From Silene noctiflora (taxonomy: Eukaryota; Streptophyta; Magnoliopsida; Caryophyllales; Caryophyllaceae), in NCBI GenBank assembly GCA_009801015.1, contig VHZZ01000313.1, forward strand, positions 202,089 through 225,229: a stretch of DNA of 23,141 bases, written 5' to 3'. Below are positions 1-8,618 of the stretch, piece after piece (the stretch's first letter is position 1; each line of letters starts with the position of its first letter). The position numbers and the translations under genes were made by a program. Under the pieces are notes generated by a model. It had not been told where the DNA came from. It did not search any database and worked only from the letters and a program-made list of their open reading frames with translations.

Positions 1-53
1 CCGGTCCGGTTCGGTCCGGTTTGCCGGGTCGGACCACAATTTGAACAGCCCTA
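1..53. mobile_element. Possible terminus of a hAT-type element (partial)
   Basis: The window opens with a GGTCCGG/CGGTTCGG-type simple repeat (1-33) and then reaches the sequence GAACAGCCCTA ending at 53. Read on the minus strand this is TAGGGCTGTTC, which resembles the terminal inverted repeat that many plant hAT elements and their MITEs begin with, often followed by simple CCGAACC-like runs. The other end would lie left of the window, so neither the inverted partner nor the 8-bp target duplication (candidate ATTGGAGT, 54-61) can be verified. It could equally be an unrelated simple-sequence repeat. Confidence 0.3.
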
Positions 54-444
54 ATTGGAGTATCAAAAATCAAATTTTGAGGTGAAACCCTAGAAAATTC
101 GAAATCAATTTCTACAAATTTTGGCTCAAAATCCTAGTTTTTAGCATCAAAATCAAGAACTAAGGCAAGTTTCTTTGAAAATTATCACCTATAGCATGAA
201 TCTAAGCATAAAAATTAAGATTTTCGACTTCTAATTTGGGATTTTTTTCTACTCAAAGCATAAAGAAACAATGAAAGCAATATTACCATGCAAATTGTAA
301 GAGAATGAACAAAGAAAAGGATGAATAAAACGGAGTTGAAAAGTAGTAGCACAAGATCCTTCAAGCTTTTTGATGAAGAAAACAGTTTGAGAGAGTTTGG
401 ATGGGAGTAATAATGGAGTTATGTCGAAATAAGGAGGAAAAGGG

Positions 445-451
445 TTTTATA
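445..451 (-). promoter_or_regulatory. TATA-box-like motif downstream of palindrome array A
   Basis: The minus strand reads TATAAAA here, about 40 bp downstream of the last copy of the ACTCGGTCGAGT array (494-660). It is followed leftwards by a pyrimidine-rich stretch (CCCTTTTCCTCC), as in a plant core promoter or LTR U3/R junction. No transcript or protein can be attached to it, so this is a positional inference. Confidence 0.3.
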
Positions 452-493
452 GATAGTAAAAATCAAAATCGCAATTTCTGGGTTATTTGGGGC

Positions 494-660
494 ACTCGGT
501 CGAGTACGAACCGCACTCGTTCGAGTATCCGCCACTTGGTCGAGTGCAAGGTACTCAGACAAGTGTTCAGATTGGGCAGATTCAATCTTAGTTCTGCTTT
601 TTTACGAACTCGGTCGAGTAGGTATGACTCAGTCGAGTACGCCCTTGTACTCGGTCGAGT
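494..660. repeat. Palindrome array A (seven copies of ACTCGGTCGAGT-like 12-mer)
   Basis: Seven copies of a 12-bp near-palindrome lie at 494-505, 515-526, 534-545, 553-564, 608-619, 627-638 and 649-660. Copies 494, 608 and 649 are ACTCGGTCGAGT; the rest differ at one to a few positions, the 553 copy being the most degenerate. Spacing is irregular (about 19-21 bp between neighbours, with one gap of 55 bp), so this is a cluster of sites and not a simple tandem repeat. The same word recurs at 2410-2479 and 2975-3143 inside two different LTRs. Confidence 0.85.
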
Positions 661-1297
661 TTCCCCAAAAGTCAAATAAAACAAGCGTTGTTGATGTCGG
701 TGTTCCTGCAATACAAAATGTCGTTCGGAGTCCGAGGAGCATCTCGGAACCGTTACTAATTAGTTCTTACCCGCGATGCTATCAAAAGCTAAACACCATA
801 GGTATAAAGCACCCTTCAACTACCATATACTCCATCTCAACTACCAACCCAAAGCACACGATTACACGTCATAGAATTATACTCGAGACTTGCACATACC
901 TCTAAAGTTCATACAACGTCCGCATACTCCACTACCAGTTACCCAAACAAATAAAACAATTCATCATCCATATACTCAACTTTACATCAGTACCAATATA
1001 CATACATCTACCAGGTAAACATACGCCATCCAGACCACATACTATTGTCACTCTTATACTAGCTGCACATAACCGCATACAATGAAATCACATTCAGCAC
1101 ATAACACACAAGCAGTTTCAACATAACATTTCACCCCGAGGTTAATGGCTTAAGTATATTAGGGCCGGGATTCTGGGATGAGGGCACATTCTCACCCAAA
1201 ACCAAACACGGGGGCTCCCAATACACTTACACCAGGTTCATTTTTAATCGACACCCTATGTTCATTAGGTTCATTGGTTACAGGTTCCAAAATCGTC

Positions 1298-1309
1298 GCT
1301 CTGATACCA
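1298..1309 (-). other. Retrotransposon primer binding site (initiator Met tRNA)
   Basis: The minus strand reads TGGTATCAGAGC, the standard plant LTR-retrotransposon primer binding site complementary to the 3' end of initiator methionine tRNA. It sits three bases after the LTR end (1313) in minus orientation. This spacing and sequence fix both the orientation of the element (5' LTR on the right, internal region on the left) and the LTR boundary. Confidence 0.75.
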
Positions 1310-2338
1310 CTTTGTAACACCCTTACTTACCAAGGAGCCTTAACTAGATATTCCCTGATAACCAAGGGGGCAACCATCTCGGTTTCCCGAGGTAAGTATA
1401 TCAAATTGACCATCCAAAAACATTATTTAGATACGTTACGAGTTTACAGCGGAGACTGAACAACAACTCAACTATACATTCTAAAAGATAAATACAACTG
1501 ATGACTCATCTATCAACTACTAGCGTCACTACGTCATACGATCTCCCAAACCACAGCATACACCACGCAGCATTTCATCCATATAATCAACTAAACCTGC
1601 AAATCACCCGCTCACTATCCCCGAATGGATCATCACCGTTTTGAAAACATAAACTGGGTCAGTCAACTGTATAACAACACAACATAATAATAAAGCAAGA
1701 ACATCCACAAAACTGTAACCATCATCTCCAAACTCCATAGTAATCAGTAACTGACTACCCACCAAGGTGTGTAGCCCTGCCAGATCACTCATCGCAACAG
1801 GTAATCCACACCGCCAGTGGGGTCTGCAGCCTTACCACCAAAATCCCCACTCATCGCAACGAGTGAACCCAAGTCCATTAATGTGCACATCCCCCTTGCG
1901 TCGAGAAACACAAGAGGCGAACAATAGGGGTGAGACCATCTCTCGAAATGGTTCACAGCAACAATATACTATCATCATCATAACTCATCACAAAATAACC
2001 ATACAAACCATCATATTATAATCATACTGATATACAACCAACTGAGTAGGGAAACCCTACCTGAACAACAATCTACTATGCACCGATCATCAACGCATAC
2101 ACAATCACGGAACACCGCAATACCTACAACAATGGTACGACCAGGTTACACACAACTATAACCCTAACCCATAACCTACAGATGGTGATGATGACATACC
2201 TTATATGACGAACGGATAACTAGGCCGGAACCGATGCGCACACCCACTCCTATGGTGGTCTCGTAGGTAGAGGCTTAAACGAGATAGAGAGGAAGGAGGT
2301 AGAGGGAGAAGTGTTCTGATTTTAGGTTTTGAGAAAAA

Positions 2339-2360
2339 GAAATGAAATGAAATGAAATGA
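2339..2360. repeat. (GAAAT)n microsatellite
   Basis: Four perfect GAAAT units plus GA, inside the LTR at 1313-2582. On the LTR's coding strand this is ATTTC repeated, within the presumed transcribed leader. Confidence 0.7.
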
Positions 2361-2409
2361 TTTCGGGTTATGAATTCCACGTAACATTATATTATGTTGT
2401 CACGCGCGC

Positions 2410-2479
2410 ACTCGGTCGAGTACCAACATACTTGACCGAGTCAGCCGCACTCGGTCGAGTGCCCCACACTCGACCGAGT
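2410..2479. repeat. Palindrome array B (four copies) in LTR U3
   Basis: Copies of the ACTCGGTCGAGT-type 12-mer lie at 2410-2421, 2430-2441 (ACTTGACCGAGT), 2449-2460 and 2468-2479 (ACTCGACCGAGT, the reverse complement of the others). Start-to-start spacing is regular, 20, 19 and 19 bp, close to two helical turns. It lies upstream of the presumed transcription start of the minus-strand LTR. Confidence 0.85.
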
Positions 2480-2582
2480 GTACCGTGCTAAGTCTAGTTC
2501 CTGCGTCTATATATAACGAGTCTAACAAGGTCAAAGGTACTTATGGTCAGTCAACGGGTCCCCCAATAGGACGGGTATTACA

Positions 2583-2712
2583 GACGGTATTGGTAAAGAT
2601 CTTGTGGTCCAATCACCAAATCGAGGAGGCCACTTGGGAGGTCGAGGAAGCTATGAAGGAGCGTTGTCCTCACCATTTCGAGCAGGTAACGAGTTCGAAT
2701 ACGAGGTCGTAA
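2583..2712 (+). pseudogene. C-terminal remnant of Ty3/gypsy (chromovirus-like) pol
   Basis: The open frame ending at the stop at 2710-2712 contains VKILWSNHQIEEATWEVEEA followed by MKERCPHHF. This is the typical end of plant gypsy pol, just after integrase in the chromodomain-like tail, where such proteins have a VKVLWRN...EEATWE...RYPHLF pattern. Only about 40 codons survive in view. The frame is cut at its left by the LTR ending at 2582, so the rest of pol should continue beyond the left edge of the window, past the inserted element. It cannot make an active protein here. Confidence 0.65.
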
Positions 2713-2933
2713 CTTTGTTTCTAGAGGGGCTAGGGCGCATCGCGCAAACTGCAAGTTCTTCATTTACTCGATCTTTTAATGACTTGTTAATAAGTCATGT
2801 GTTGTCTCGACCTTTGCAAGTGTCCTAGTGTCTTGGGTAATAAAGACCCTTCTTGGTTGTGTGGTTAAGAATTAGAATACCTGGTTTGAGTCTTTTTGAG
2901 TCGGGTGCGAACTTCGAGGACGAAGTTCATTCT
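2713..2933 (+). other. Spacer between gypsy pol and 3' LTR
   Basis: This non-coding spacer ends with a CTTCGAGGACGAAGTTCATT-like segment (2912-2931), a sequence style commonly seen just before the polypurine tract of plant gypsy elements. No gene seen. Confidence 0.5.
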
Positions 2934-2946
2934 AAGGAGGGAAGAT
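2934..2946 (+). other. Polypurine tract of the plus-strand gypsy element
   Basis: AAGGAGGGAAGA (plus one T) directly precedes the LTR start at 2947. A purine run in this place primes plus-strand DNA synthesis in LTR retroelements. Its position between pol and the LTR supports the plus orientation. Confidence 0.6.
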
Positions 2947-4727
2947 TATAATACTCGTAATTTTCTAAGGCCTCACTCGGTCGAGTACATGGAGTACTCG
3001 ACCGAGCTGAGGCCACTCGATCGAGTGGGCTACCGAGTGGGGCTATTGAGTGTTGTTGAGTTGTGAATGAAAGACCCTGCTTCGAGTCACTCGATCGAGT
3101 GGCTGATGCACTCGACCGAGTGCCACCGAGCACTCGACCGAGTGTTGTCACTATCGCTAAAAATCTGCGTGAATACATATGGACCTTATCCCTTTAGCTT
3201 CTGTTTTTCAGTTTTGACCACCCAATTTTCCACCTAACATTTCATTCAATTCCTCCAAAAATCCCCAATAATCCCCTCACCTCATACTCTTGGATTCTTA
3301 CCTTACTTTGGAGATTCGGTTTTTAAATGTCGTCCTAGTTCATTTGTTAACATTAAGTACAATCTCTTCCTCTTTTCTTTGTTCTTTCGTTTAGTAAACC
3401 CTAATTCCTTTATGGGTTTTTTTATGGGATTTAATTAGGTTTGGTTTAATTAGAGGGGGTTTAAATAGAGGGTTAATAGTATTATTGTTATTGTAGCATT
3501 ATATTGTGATAGTTGGTAATAATTTGTGTAGGAGGAGAGTTCATTGAGGAGTCTTTCTAGCCTTGTTGATTGATTGCGAATATTAGCAAGAAGTAGGGAT
3601 TTCCTACTTAGTCTTGATTGTAAGAATGTCCATTTATGTATTAGTTATCATGAATTGCATAATCCTTGTAGTAATTGCATGATAACATGAATGTTGATAA
3701 TTAGGGTTTCACGGCATATTATGAGGTTGCTTAATCATGTTGGTATTTCGGTAAGTGGATTGATAGCATGACATCATTAATTGCAGTATAACATGAATAT
3801 TGGAAAGGCTTGATAATTACATGGTTGATTCTTGCAAAGCATGTGAATTCTTGTCTTAAGATGGTTTAATTGTTACATGGAAATCTTAATTGCCTTGTTT
3901 GCATATTTGGTGTATTGTGGTTGTTGGAGATGTTGAATGGAGGTGGTGGTTTGTGTTACGCGATTGTTGAGGAGACATAAGACGGTTGGGAGACCGCCTT
4001 GCATTTGGGTCGCCTCTTGGAGCTTCCCACTCCAAGAGGGATGTGAACATTAATGGCTTGAGTCATGGAGGGACACGTGTGGTTGAGACACGTCGCCTGG
4101 TAAGGGATCCGAGTCGCTCTCGGTCCCGGTACCACAGGTGTGTCCCGAGTACCTTGTTTATGGGCTTCGGTCCGGTGATTTAGTGGCGATGTTGCGATGT
4201 CGTCACCGTGGTTGATGTTGAGTGAGTTGTGGAGTTGGTGGCTATACTTCAATGTTTATCATAACATTGCATATTAGTTAGCATTTCACTTTCATGTCAT
4301 TTCATTGAGCATTTGTATAATCAAGACTAACCAAATGCGTTTTCAAATATTTGTGGTGAACCATATGATGATTTCTGCTCATATGGGGAGCAGAGGCGTG
4401 ACAGGTTGTGTTTGCATTCATTTGAAGGCTTGGAGCGGTCTCACTTTAGTTATCGCCTTTCTTGTTGTCTAGCCTTTTTTACTCTTGATAGACTCCACTT
4501 CTATTTTCAATATGGTTGTATTAATTGGGATTAGTGTTTGAATCCCGTAACATGTAACCTAATTATGTAACTACAACTTATCTATTTTACTTTATTCGCC
4601 TTAACATATTTGCTTTAAATCGCTTATTATCGTAGTTCGCACTACAAGCTCGGGAAACCAAGTCTTGTAGCACATCCACGGGTCGGGGTTGCCTTGAGGA
4701 AGGATTATGACTTATTGGGGTGTTACA
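2947..4727 (+). mobile_element. 3' LTR (about 1.78 kb) of the plus-strand Ty3/gypsy element
   Basis: The stretch begins TATAATACTC (apparently a decayed TGTAATACCC) after the polypurine tract and ends GGGTGTTACA at 4727, giving inverted ends with a few mismatches. Palindrome array C lies near its left end, in U3. The right part (about 4640-4727) has a GGGTTGCCTTGAGGAAGGAT segment ending in the CA terminus. The mutated first dinucleotide and missing coding region suggest an old, inactive copy. The short reading frames inside (for example 3956-4252) have no recognisable product. Confidence 0.7.
2975..3143. repeat. Palindrome array C (six copies) in gypsy LTR U3
   Basis: Copies lie at 2975-2986 (ACTCGGTCGAGT), 2996-3007 (ACTCGACCGAGC), 3015-3026 and 3089-3100 (ACTCGATCGAGT, a perfect palindrome), 3110-3121 and 3132-3143 (ACTCGACCGAGT). 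There are extra half-sites such as ACCGAGTG near 3032. Neighbour spacing is about 19-22 bp except for one larger gap. The LTR carrying it has no obvious similarity outside the array to the other two carriers. Confidence 0.85.
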
Positions 4728-5176
4728 GTTGGTTAGTTTTTGGTTAATAATTTCATCAAAACTTGCTTAGTGTGTATAAAATCAAGTTTGGTTTTTCCCT
4801 TAAAAAAAATGTTTGATGATGTTGTAGATAGGATGGTGTAATAGTTTGTGAAGTTGCAATAGATATAAATGAGTCTCGACATCCAAATAGAACCTCTATG
4901 CATTGCGAAGCAAGTAGGAAGAGAATTAGGGAGGGCAAAGCTAATGCAACTAGGACTTTCACATACTGTATGTGAGCAATTTGAAAACTTGCAATAAAAC
5001 TGGAGTCCTCTTTCCGTCTAAGTCATTTGTTTACCTTTTATTCTTTATGATGAGTATGAAGGGAGAATAAAATTATAGAGTAGATAATTGTGTTTATATG
5101 TGGTTGAAAGAGGAATTATGTAAGTGAATGACAAGAAGGTATGAATTGATAAATTGACAATGCAACTTACAAAAAG
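4728..5176. other. Intergenic, AT-rich; possible Stowaway-like end near 5005-5045
   Basis: No gene seen. The segment around 5005-5045 (GTCCTCTTTCCGTCTAAGTC then ATTTGTTTACC) resembles the terminal repeat of Stowaway MITEs in plants, but I could not find a convincing matching right end; GGAGGGAGTA at 5396-5405 is a weak candidate. The short minus-strand frame at 4756-4962 has no recognisable features. Confidence 0.3.
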
Positions 5177-5206
5177 ACCCGTGAATTTCACGGGTTACAA
5201 AACTAG
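5177..5206 (+). mobile_element. Possible Helitron 3' terminus (hairpin plus CTAG)
   Basis: A 19-nt palindrome, ACCCGTGAATTTCACGGGT (5177-5195), is followed seven bases later by CTAG (5203-5206) and then T. Plant Helitrons end in a short GC-rich hairpin about 10 bp before CTRR and insert between A and T, and ACCCGTG...CACGGGT is a common form. The TC 5' end is not identified, so the body of the element is unknown and could be anything to the left, possibly including retroelement DNA. Confidence 0.4.
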
Positions 5207-5504
5207 TTTTTAATTAAAAGGGTAGGTTGTGATTACCGAGAACAATTATTAAGGGGTAATTAATGAATGAATCAAGGTAATTAAGGATTAAAAACATATT
5301 CTTCAAATTTGACAAGTGGGCCGTATTTATTGGTGGTGTATGGGAGCCCTCATACACATGTTGTAACTCTACCCTTTTCGATAAAACCATGAATTGGAGG
5401 GAGTATAAAATTCATCAATTGTGAGCATGCAGAGTAAGCTGAAAAAAGAAGTAAAAATTAATGCAAGAATGAAATTAAAAATACTATCCATCTCTTGATT
5501 TCCA
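5207..5504. other. Intergenic, nothing recognised
   Basis: AT-rich sequence without an open frame of note. GGAGGGAGTA at 5396-5405 looks like a MITE terminal repeat fragment, but no partner was found. Confidence 0.4.
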
Positions 5505-5822
5505 GTAAGTAGATTCTACATCTGATGTACTACCACCAGTTTTGTAATTTTTGAGCATTATAATAAAATTTTCGAGTTTTGTTTTAAAGTTTCTGAGTTT
5601 TACTATAAAGTTTCTGAGTTCATTCATTAAAACATTAAACTCAAAAAAAATTACAATATAACTCAAAAACTTTACATATAAGCTCAGTAAAATTTGAGTT
5701 TTTGCGGCAAAAAATTAAAATGTACGGAGTAACTTGTAAACTTTAAAAAACTCAGAAAAAATACACATATGCTCAATAACAAATGAGGTCTGAGGTACTA
5801 CATCCGATGTATGTTCCTATTT
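5505..5822. mobile_element. MITE-like element with terminal inverted repeats (about 0.32 kb)
   Basis: The left arm (ACATCTGATGTACTACC, 5518-5534) matches the reverse complement of the right arm (ACATCGGATGTAGTACC, about 5794-5810). Similarity continues inwards through a TTGAGCAT segment and outwards for a few bases. The inside is AT-rich and carries several CTGAGTTT / AAAGTTT sub-repeats on both strands. No coding capacity. The superfamily and target duplication are undetermined. It lies downstream of the 3' end of the REC2/TSS-like gene. Confidence 0.5.
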
Positions 5823-6342
5823 CTCCTCGATTTCTACCAAAGCCTTACCATTACACCACAGTTAAGAACAAAGTACTGCACACCAAAATTAGATGAAATA
5901 AATCCTATGAACAAACATGATTATGGCATGATTGAATACCCTTTCAACTGATTAACTGATTATCCTTAAGATGCCATTACAAACTCGTAACAGCTGTTGG
6001 ATGATGTGTTCACCACAAACCAAGTCAGATCTCAACTCCAAGTGTGCTTCTATCATCACTTGTTAGACTTCAGCAACTGCTGCGGTGGCCGGATTTTACA
6101 AGAAACCAGGGTCGTCTCAATGATTTTGACGGCCCTGCGGAAAGCTACAAATTACCTTCCATATGGTTCTAAAATAATCAACGCAAAAATTTCGCTGAGG
6201 TTCCAAACTAACGCTTCTCTTCCTTGAAATGTATGGTGACAACCTTCAACAGTATCCCACAGTGAAACAGTTTATGGTAACGACACTGACAAATAAGTGA
6301 GCCCCTGTTGTTCAAATGGCCCTGTAAAATAATATACCTCAT
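5823..6342 (-). other. 3' flank and probable 3' UTR of the REC2/TSS-like gene
   Basis: This directly follows the stop codon at 6343-6345 on the minus strand. I see no AATAAA signal on the minus strand and no other gene. A TTTTACAG segment (about 6322-6329, minus strand) and an AAGGTAATTT segment (about 6150-6160) resemble splice sites, so an intron in the 3' UTR cannot be excluded. The UTR end is unknown. Confidence 0.45.
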
Positions 6343-8618
6343 TTAACTAGTAACCTCGACGGCCTCGACTTCACTGTCACTGTAATCTCCCCAACATTTA
6401 GCAGGTTTTTCCTCTACAACAGCATCATTGTTGTCAGCTTCTTCAATAACTTGATTAACAGCATCAACTGAAGCTGCTACAGTGACAGCAGACTCTTCAG
6501 TCTCAGTGTTCTCATTTACATCATCGGGATTTGCTTCTTGTCCATCTTCATCTGGGGAATTAGTTGCTATTTCTACTGAAGTATCCGTCATTTTCTCTTC
6601 ACCCACATCCGCATCATTGTTTCCTCCATTTGGAGACGGTGGAAATCCATTTGCCTCTGGAATTCCATTTAGTGAGGGTGTGTAATTACTAGGTGGCATG
6701 GCTACACTATTCGGAGCCACAGCATAAGTATTCAGAGGCATTGGCCCACCATTTGGGGATACCGGGTAACCATTTGAGAGCCATGGTTGACCTGGCACAA
6801 ACTCAATAGCATGAGGGTTCATAATCCCAGGAAGGTTAAAAAATTGGGCGTCCCCAACATGTTCTCCATTGTAGAACCCGGGTTTCACACGTGTCCCTCG
6901 GTTTCCAGGCCTATTGTAAGCTCCTGACAGACGTGGGCCATATGGTACCCTGGTTGTCGCCGATTGATGGGGAGATCTACGAACAGGATTGACTGAAATT
7001 AAAGGAGCGACATTGACTGGTGGCGGTAGAATTCCAGCATGGTCGTTGAAACCTTGCACTGGTATAGACCCAAAGACTGGCACTGGCGATGGGTTATAAG
7101 GAGGAGCAGCTGCAGAAAGTTTCTTGGTTGTTTCTTTCCCAGATTCCGATACTTCTTGTTTCTCTCCTGGTGGCGAAGGCAACTCACTGCCTTCTTCAGG
7201 GGCTTCAGTATCAACTCCAATTGAAACAGAATGAGAGTCTGACAAAGTCGAAGTTAAAGTACAGCTGTCAGAGCCTACTTCCGATATTTGATTAATCGAA
7301 AGAACATCTTTCGAATTATCAGCCTCTGATTTCCGGACCCCGACATTTTTGGTCTCCCTATTTACAGCCACCTCATCGACACTTGTTTTGACCACATTAT
7401 CAACGATCTGGCTTGTGCTAGTCTTTACTTGACTGGAGTCTGCCTTCTCTAAGTCATCTTCTCCTTTTTGCTCCTCCTTAAGAGGTTCCTGACCCTTTTC
7501 TTTATCCAAACCCTGTAAAATCACTTTCTCTTCAGCCACAGGATCCAGATTATGATTGCTGTCCTTAATTGATTGCTCCACAACGGCCTTCACAATTGTC
7601 CCGGGTGGAGCTAGAGCGACCTCTTTATATGAGAAAAGTTTTGAACTTGCAAGAGAAGCTGACTTGGGAACTGGCTCAACAGAAGCCGGGCTAGCTGGTG
7701 CCGATTTGGGGTTTGCCGGTTTCTCACTCACAGCAGCTGACGCCTGCTTTTGACTAAAACTCGCACTCTTAGCAAACTTCTTTGTGGGTGCCGACATATT
7801 AGAAACAATCGGTTCATTTGGTCCCTTTTTTGGGGATGTAAACTTTGCGCCTTTTCCTCGAAGTCTAGATTGTTGTTGGTCAGCAAAATTTGTATTAAGT
7901 TTTGCCAGTCCAGGTTTCCGTGAAGTAGACGTCTTGCGGCCTAAGGTCGAACGGCCCTTAGGAACAGCTTCTTGCCATCCTTCATCAGAAATATCATCCT
8001 GGGTAATATCACTATTTTGTGAGGTGACTATTTGAACACCAGGACTGCTTTCAATTTCTCTCTCTTTCACAGGTTCGGGGATGTTAGGCTTTGATTTGAT
8101 TTCTTTCTCTCTGATGTTCTCAGCTTGATTGTTGGGTGTTAAAACTTCTTCATTGGGTGGATTCTCGGCAACTATTTCCCCGGGTTGGCCTATTTTGCTC
8201 TTGATCTGTTTATGCACAATTATATATATCACGATCAGATTCAATCTTAAGAGTGTTGTACACTTGTACATCAACATTACCCTCTGCCTCAACGGCTCCC
8301 ACAAATGGTGGCGTATGGGAGGTCAAACGTATGCACCTCTATCTTAAGGAGGCTACTTTCCAATGATTGCTACTTCACCATAGAAAAAGAGGCACAACCA
8401 GTTTAATGAATCACTTTGTTTTATTCTAGGACAATCCATAACTAAAAATAGTTTAGACTCCACTGGATATGGAAATTTTTCAAACAGAATTGTACCCATA
8501 AAAAAAAACATTGGACAAAAACAAGCACATCATTACCTTTGCACGAGCTTGTTTCCTTTGGGCTTCTCTTGCTCTTAGTTCTTCTTCCGGGGTAATATAG
8601 TCCAGAAGATCTGATACA
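6343..8618 (-). other. Exons 22-23: long disordered C-terminal tail
   Basis: Exon 22 (8537-8618) encodes [20 protein letters not shown]. Exon 23 (6343-8205, 620 residues) is rich in S, P, E, K and N, with conserved islands: [13 protein letters not shown], a basic [15 protein letters not shown] stretch, [78 protein letters not shown], several PNG/PNS units, an acidic stretch and terminal [12 protein letters not shown]. The open frame extends upstream to 8304 but that part is intron 22; the acceptor AAACAG at 8206-8211 sets the true exon start. The tail is probably intrinsically disordered; its molecular role is not evident. Confidence 0.9.

Larger units (their letters stand above)
54..1312 (-). 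other. Non-coding stretch, probable internal region of the minus-strand LTR element
   Basis: There is no open reading frame here longer than about 93 codons on either strand, and none looks like gag or pol. Because the primer binding site at 1298-1309 faces left, this stretch should be the internal part of the LTR element whose LTR is 1313-2582. The lack of coding capacity suggests a non-autonomous (LARD-like) element or a decayed one. Positions 440-670 nevertheless look like a promoter in minus orientation (palindrome array upstream of a TATA motif), so part of this stretch may be an LTR of yet another nested element. I could not find TG...CA boundaries for it. Confidence 0.4.
1313..2582 (-). 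mobile_element. LTR (about 1.27 kb) of a minus-strand Ty3/gypsy-like element
   Basis: The stretch begins TGTAACACCC and ends GGGTATTACA, imperfect inverted ends starting TG and finishing CA as LTRs do. A primer binding site lies directly outside the left end. In minus orientation it holds four copies of the ACTCGGTCGAGT palindrome (2479 back to 2410), then an AT-rich TATA-like stretch near 2390, then a pyrimidine-rich leader near 2280-2330, a reasonable U3-R order. The right boundary falls exactly where a plus-strand pol reading frame resumes, so this element apparently inserted into another retroelement. The short ORFs inside it are not genes. Confidence 0.7.

Noticed and set aside
401..1459. 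Short open frames (82-93 codons) in the left region
   Set aside because: They run through palindrome arrays and LTR sequence; composition and lack of any motif argue against genes.
3956..4252. Minus-strand 98-codon open frame inside the gypsy LTR
   Set aside because: It lies inside an LTR, has no recognisable domain, and a plus-strand frame overlaps it; chance ORF.
8206..8304. Met-initiated extension of the last open frame upstream of exon 23
   Set aside because: It lies in intron 22: a clear acceptor AAACAG precedes ATCAAG, and exon 22 joins in phase to give the family sequence.
6482..8347. Several open frames of 61-83 codons on the plus strand opposite exon 23
   Set aside because: They are antisense shadows of the long coding exon (proline/serine codon bias on the minus strand), without conserved content.
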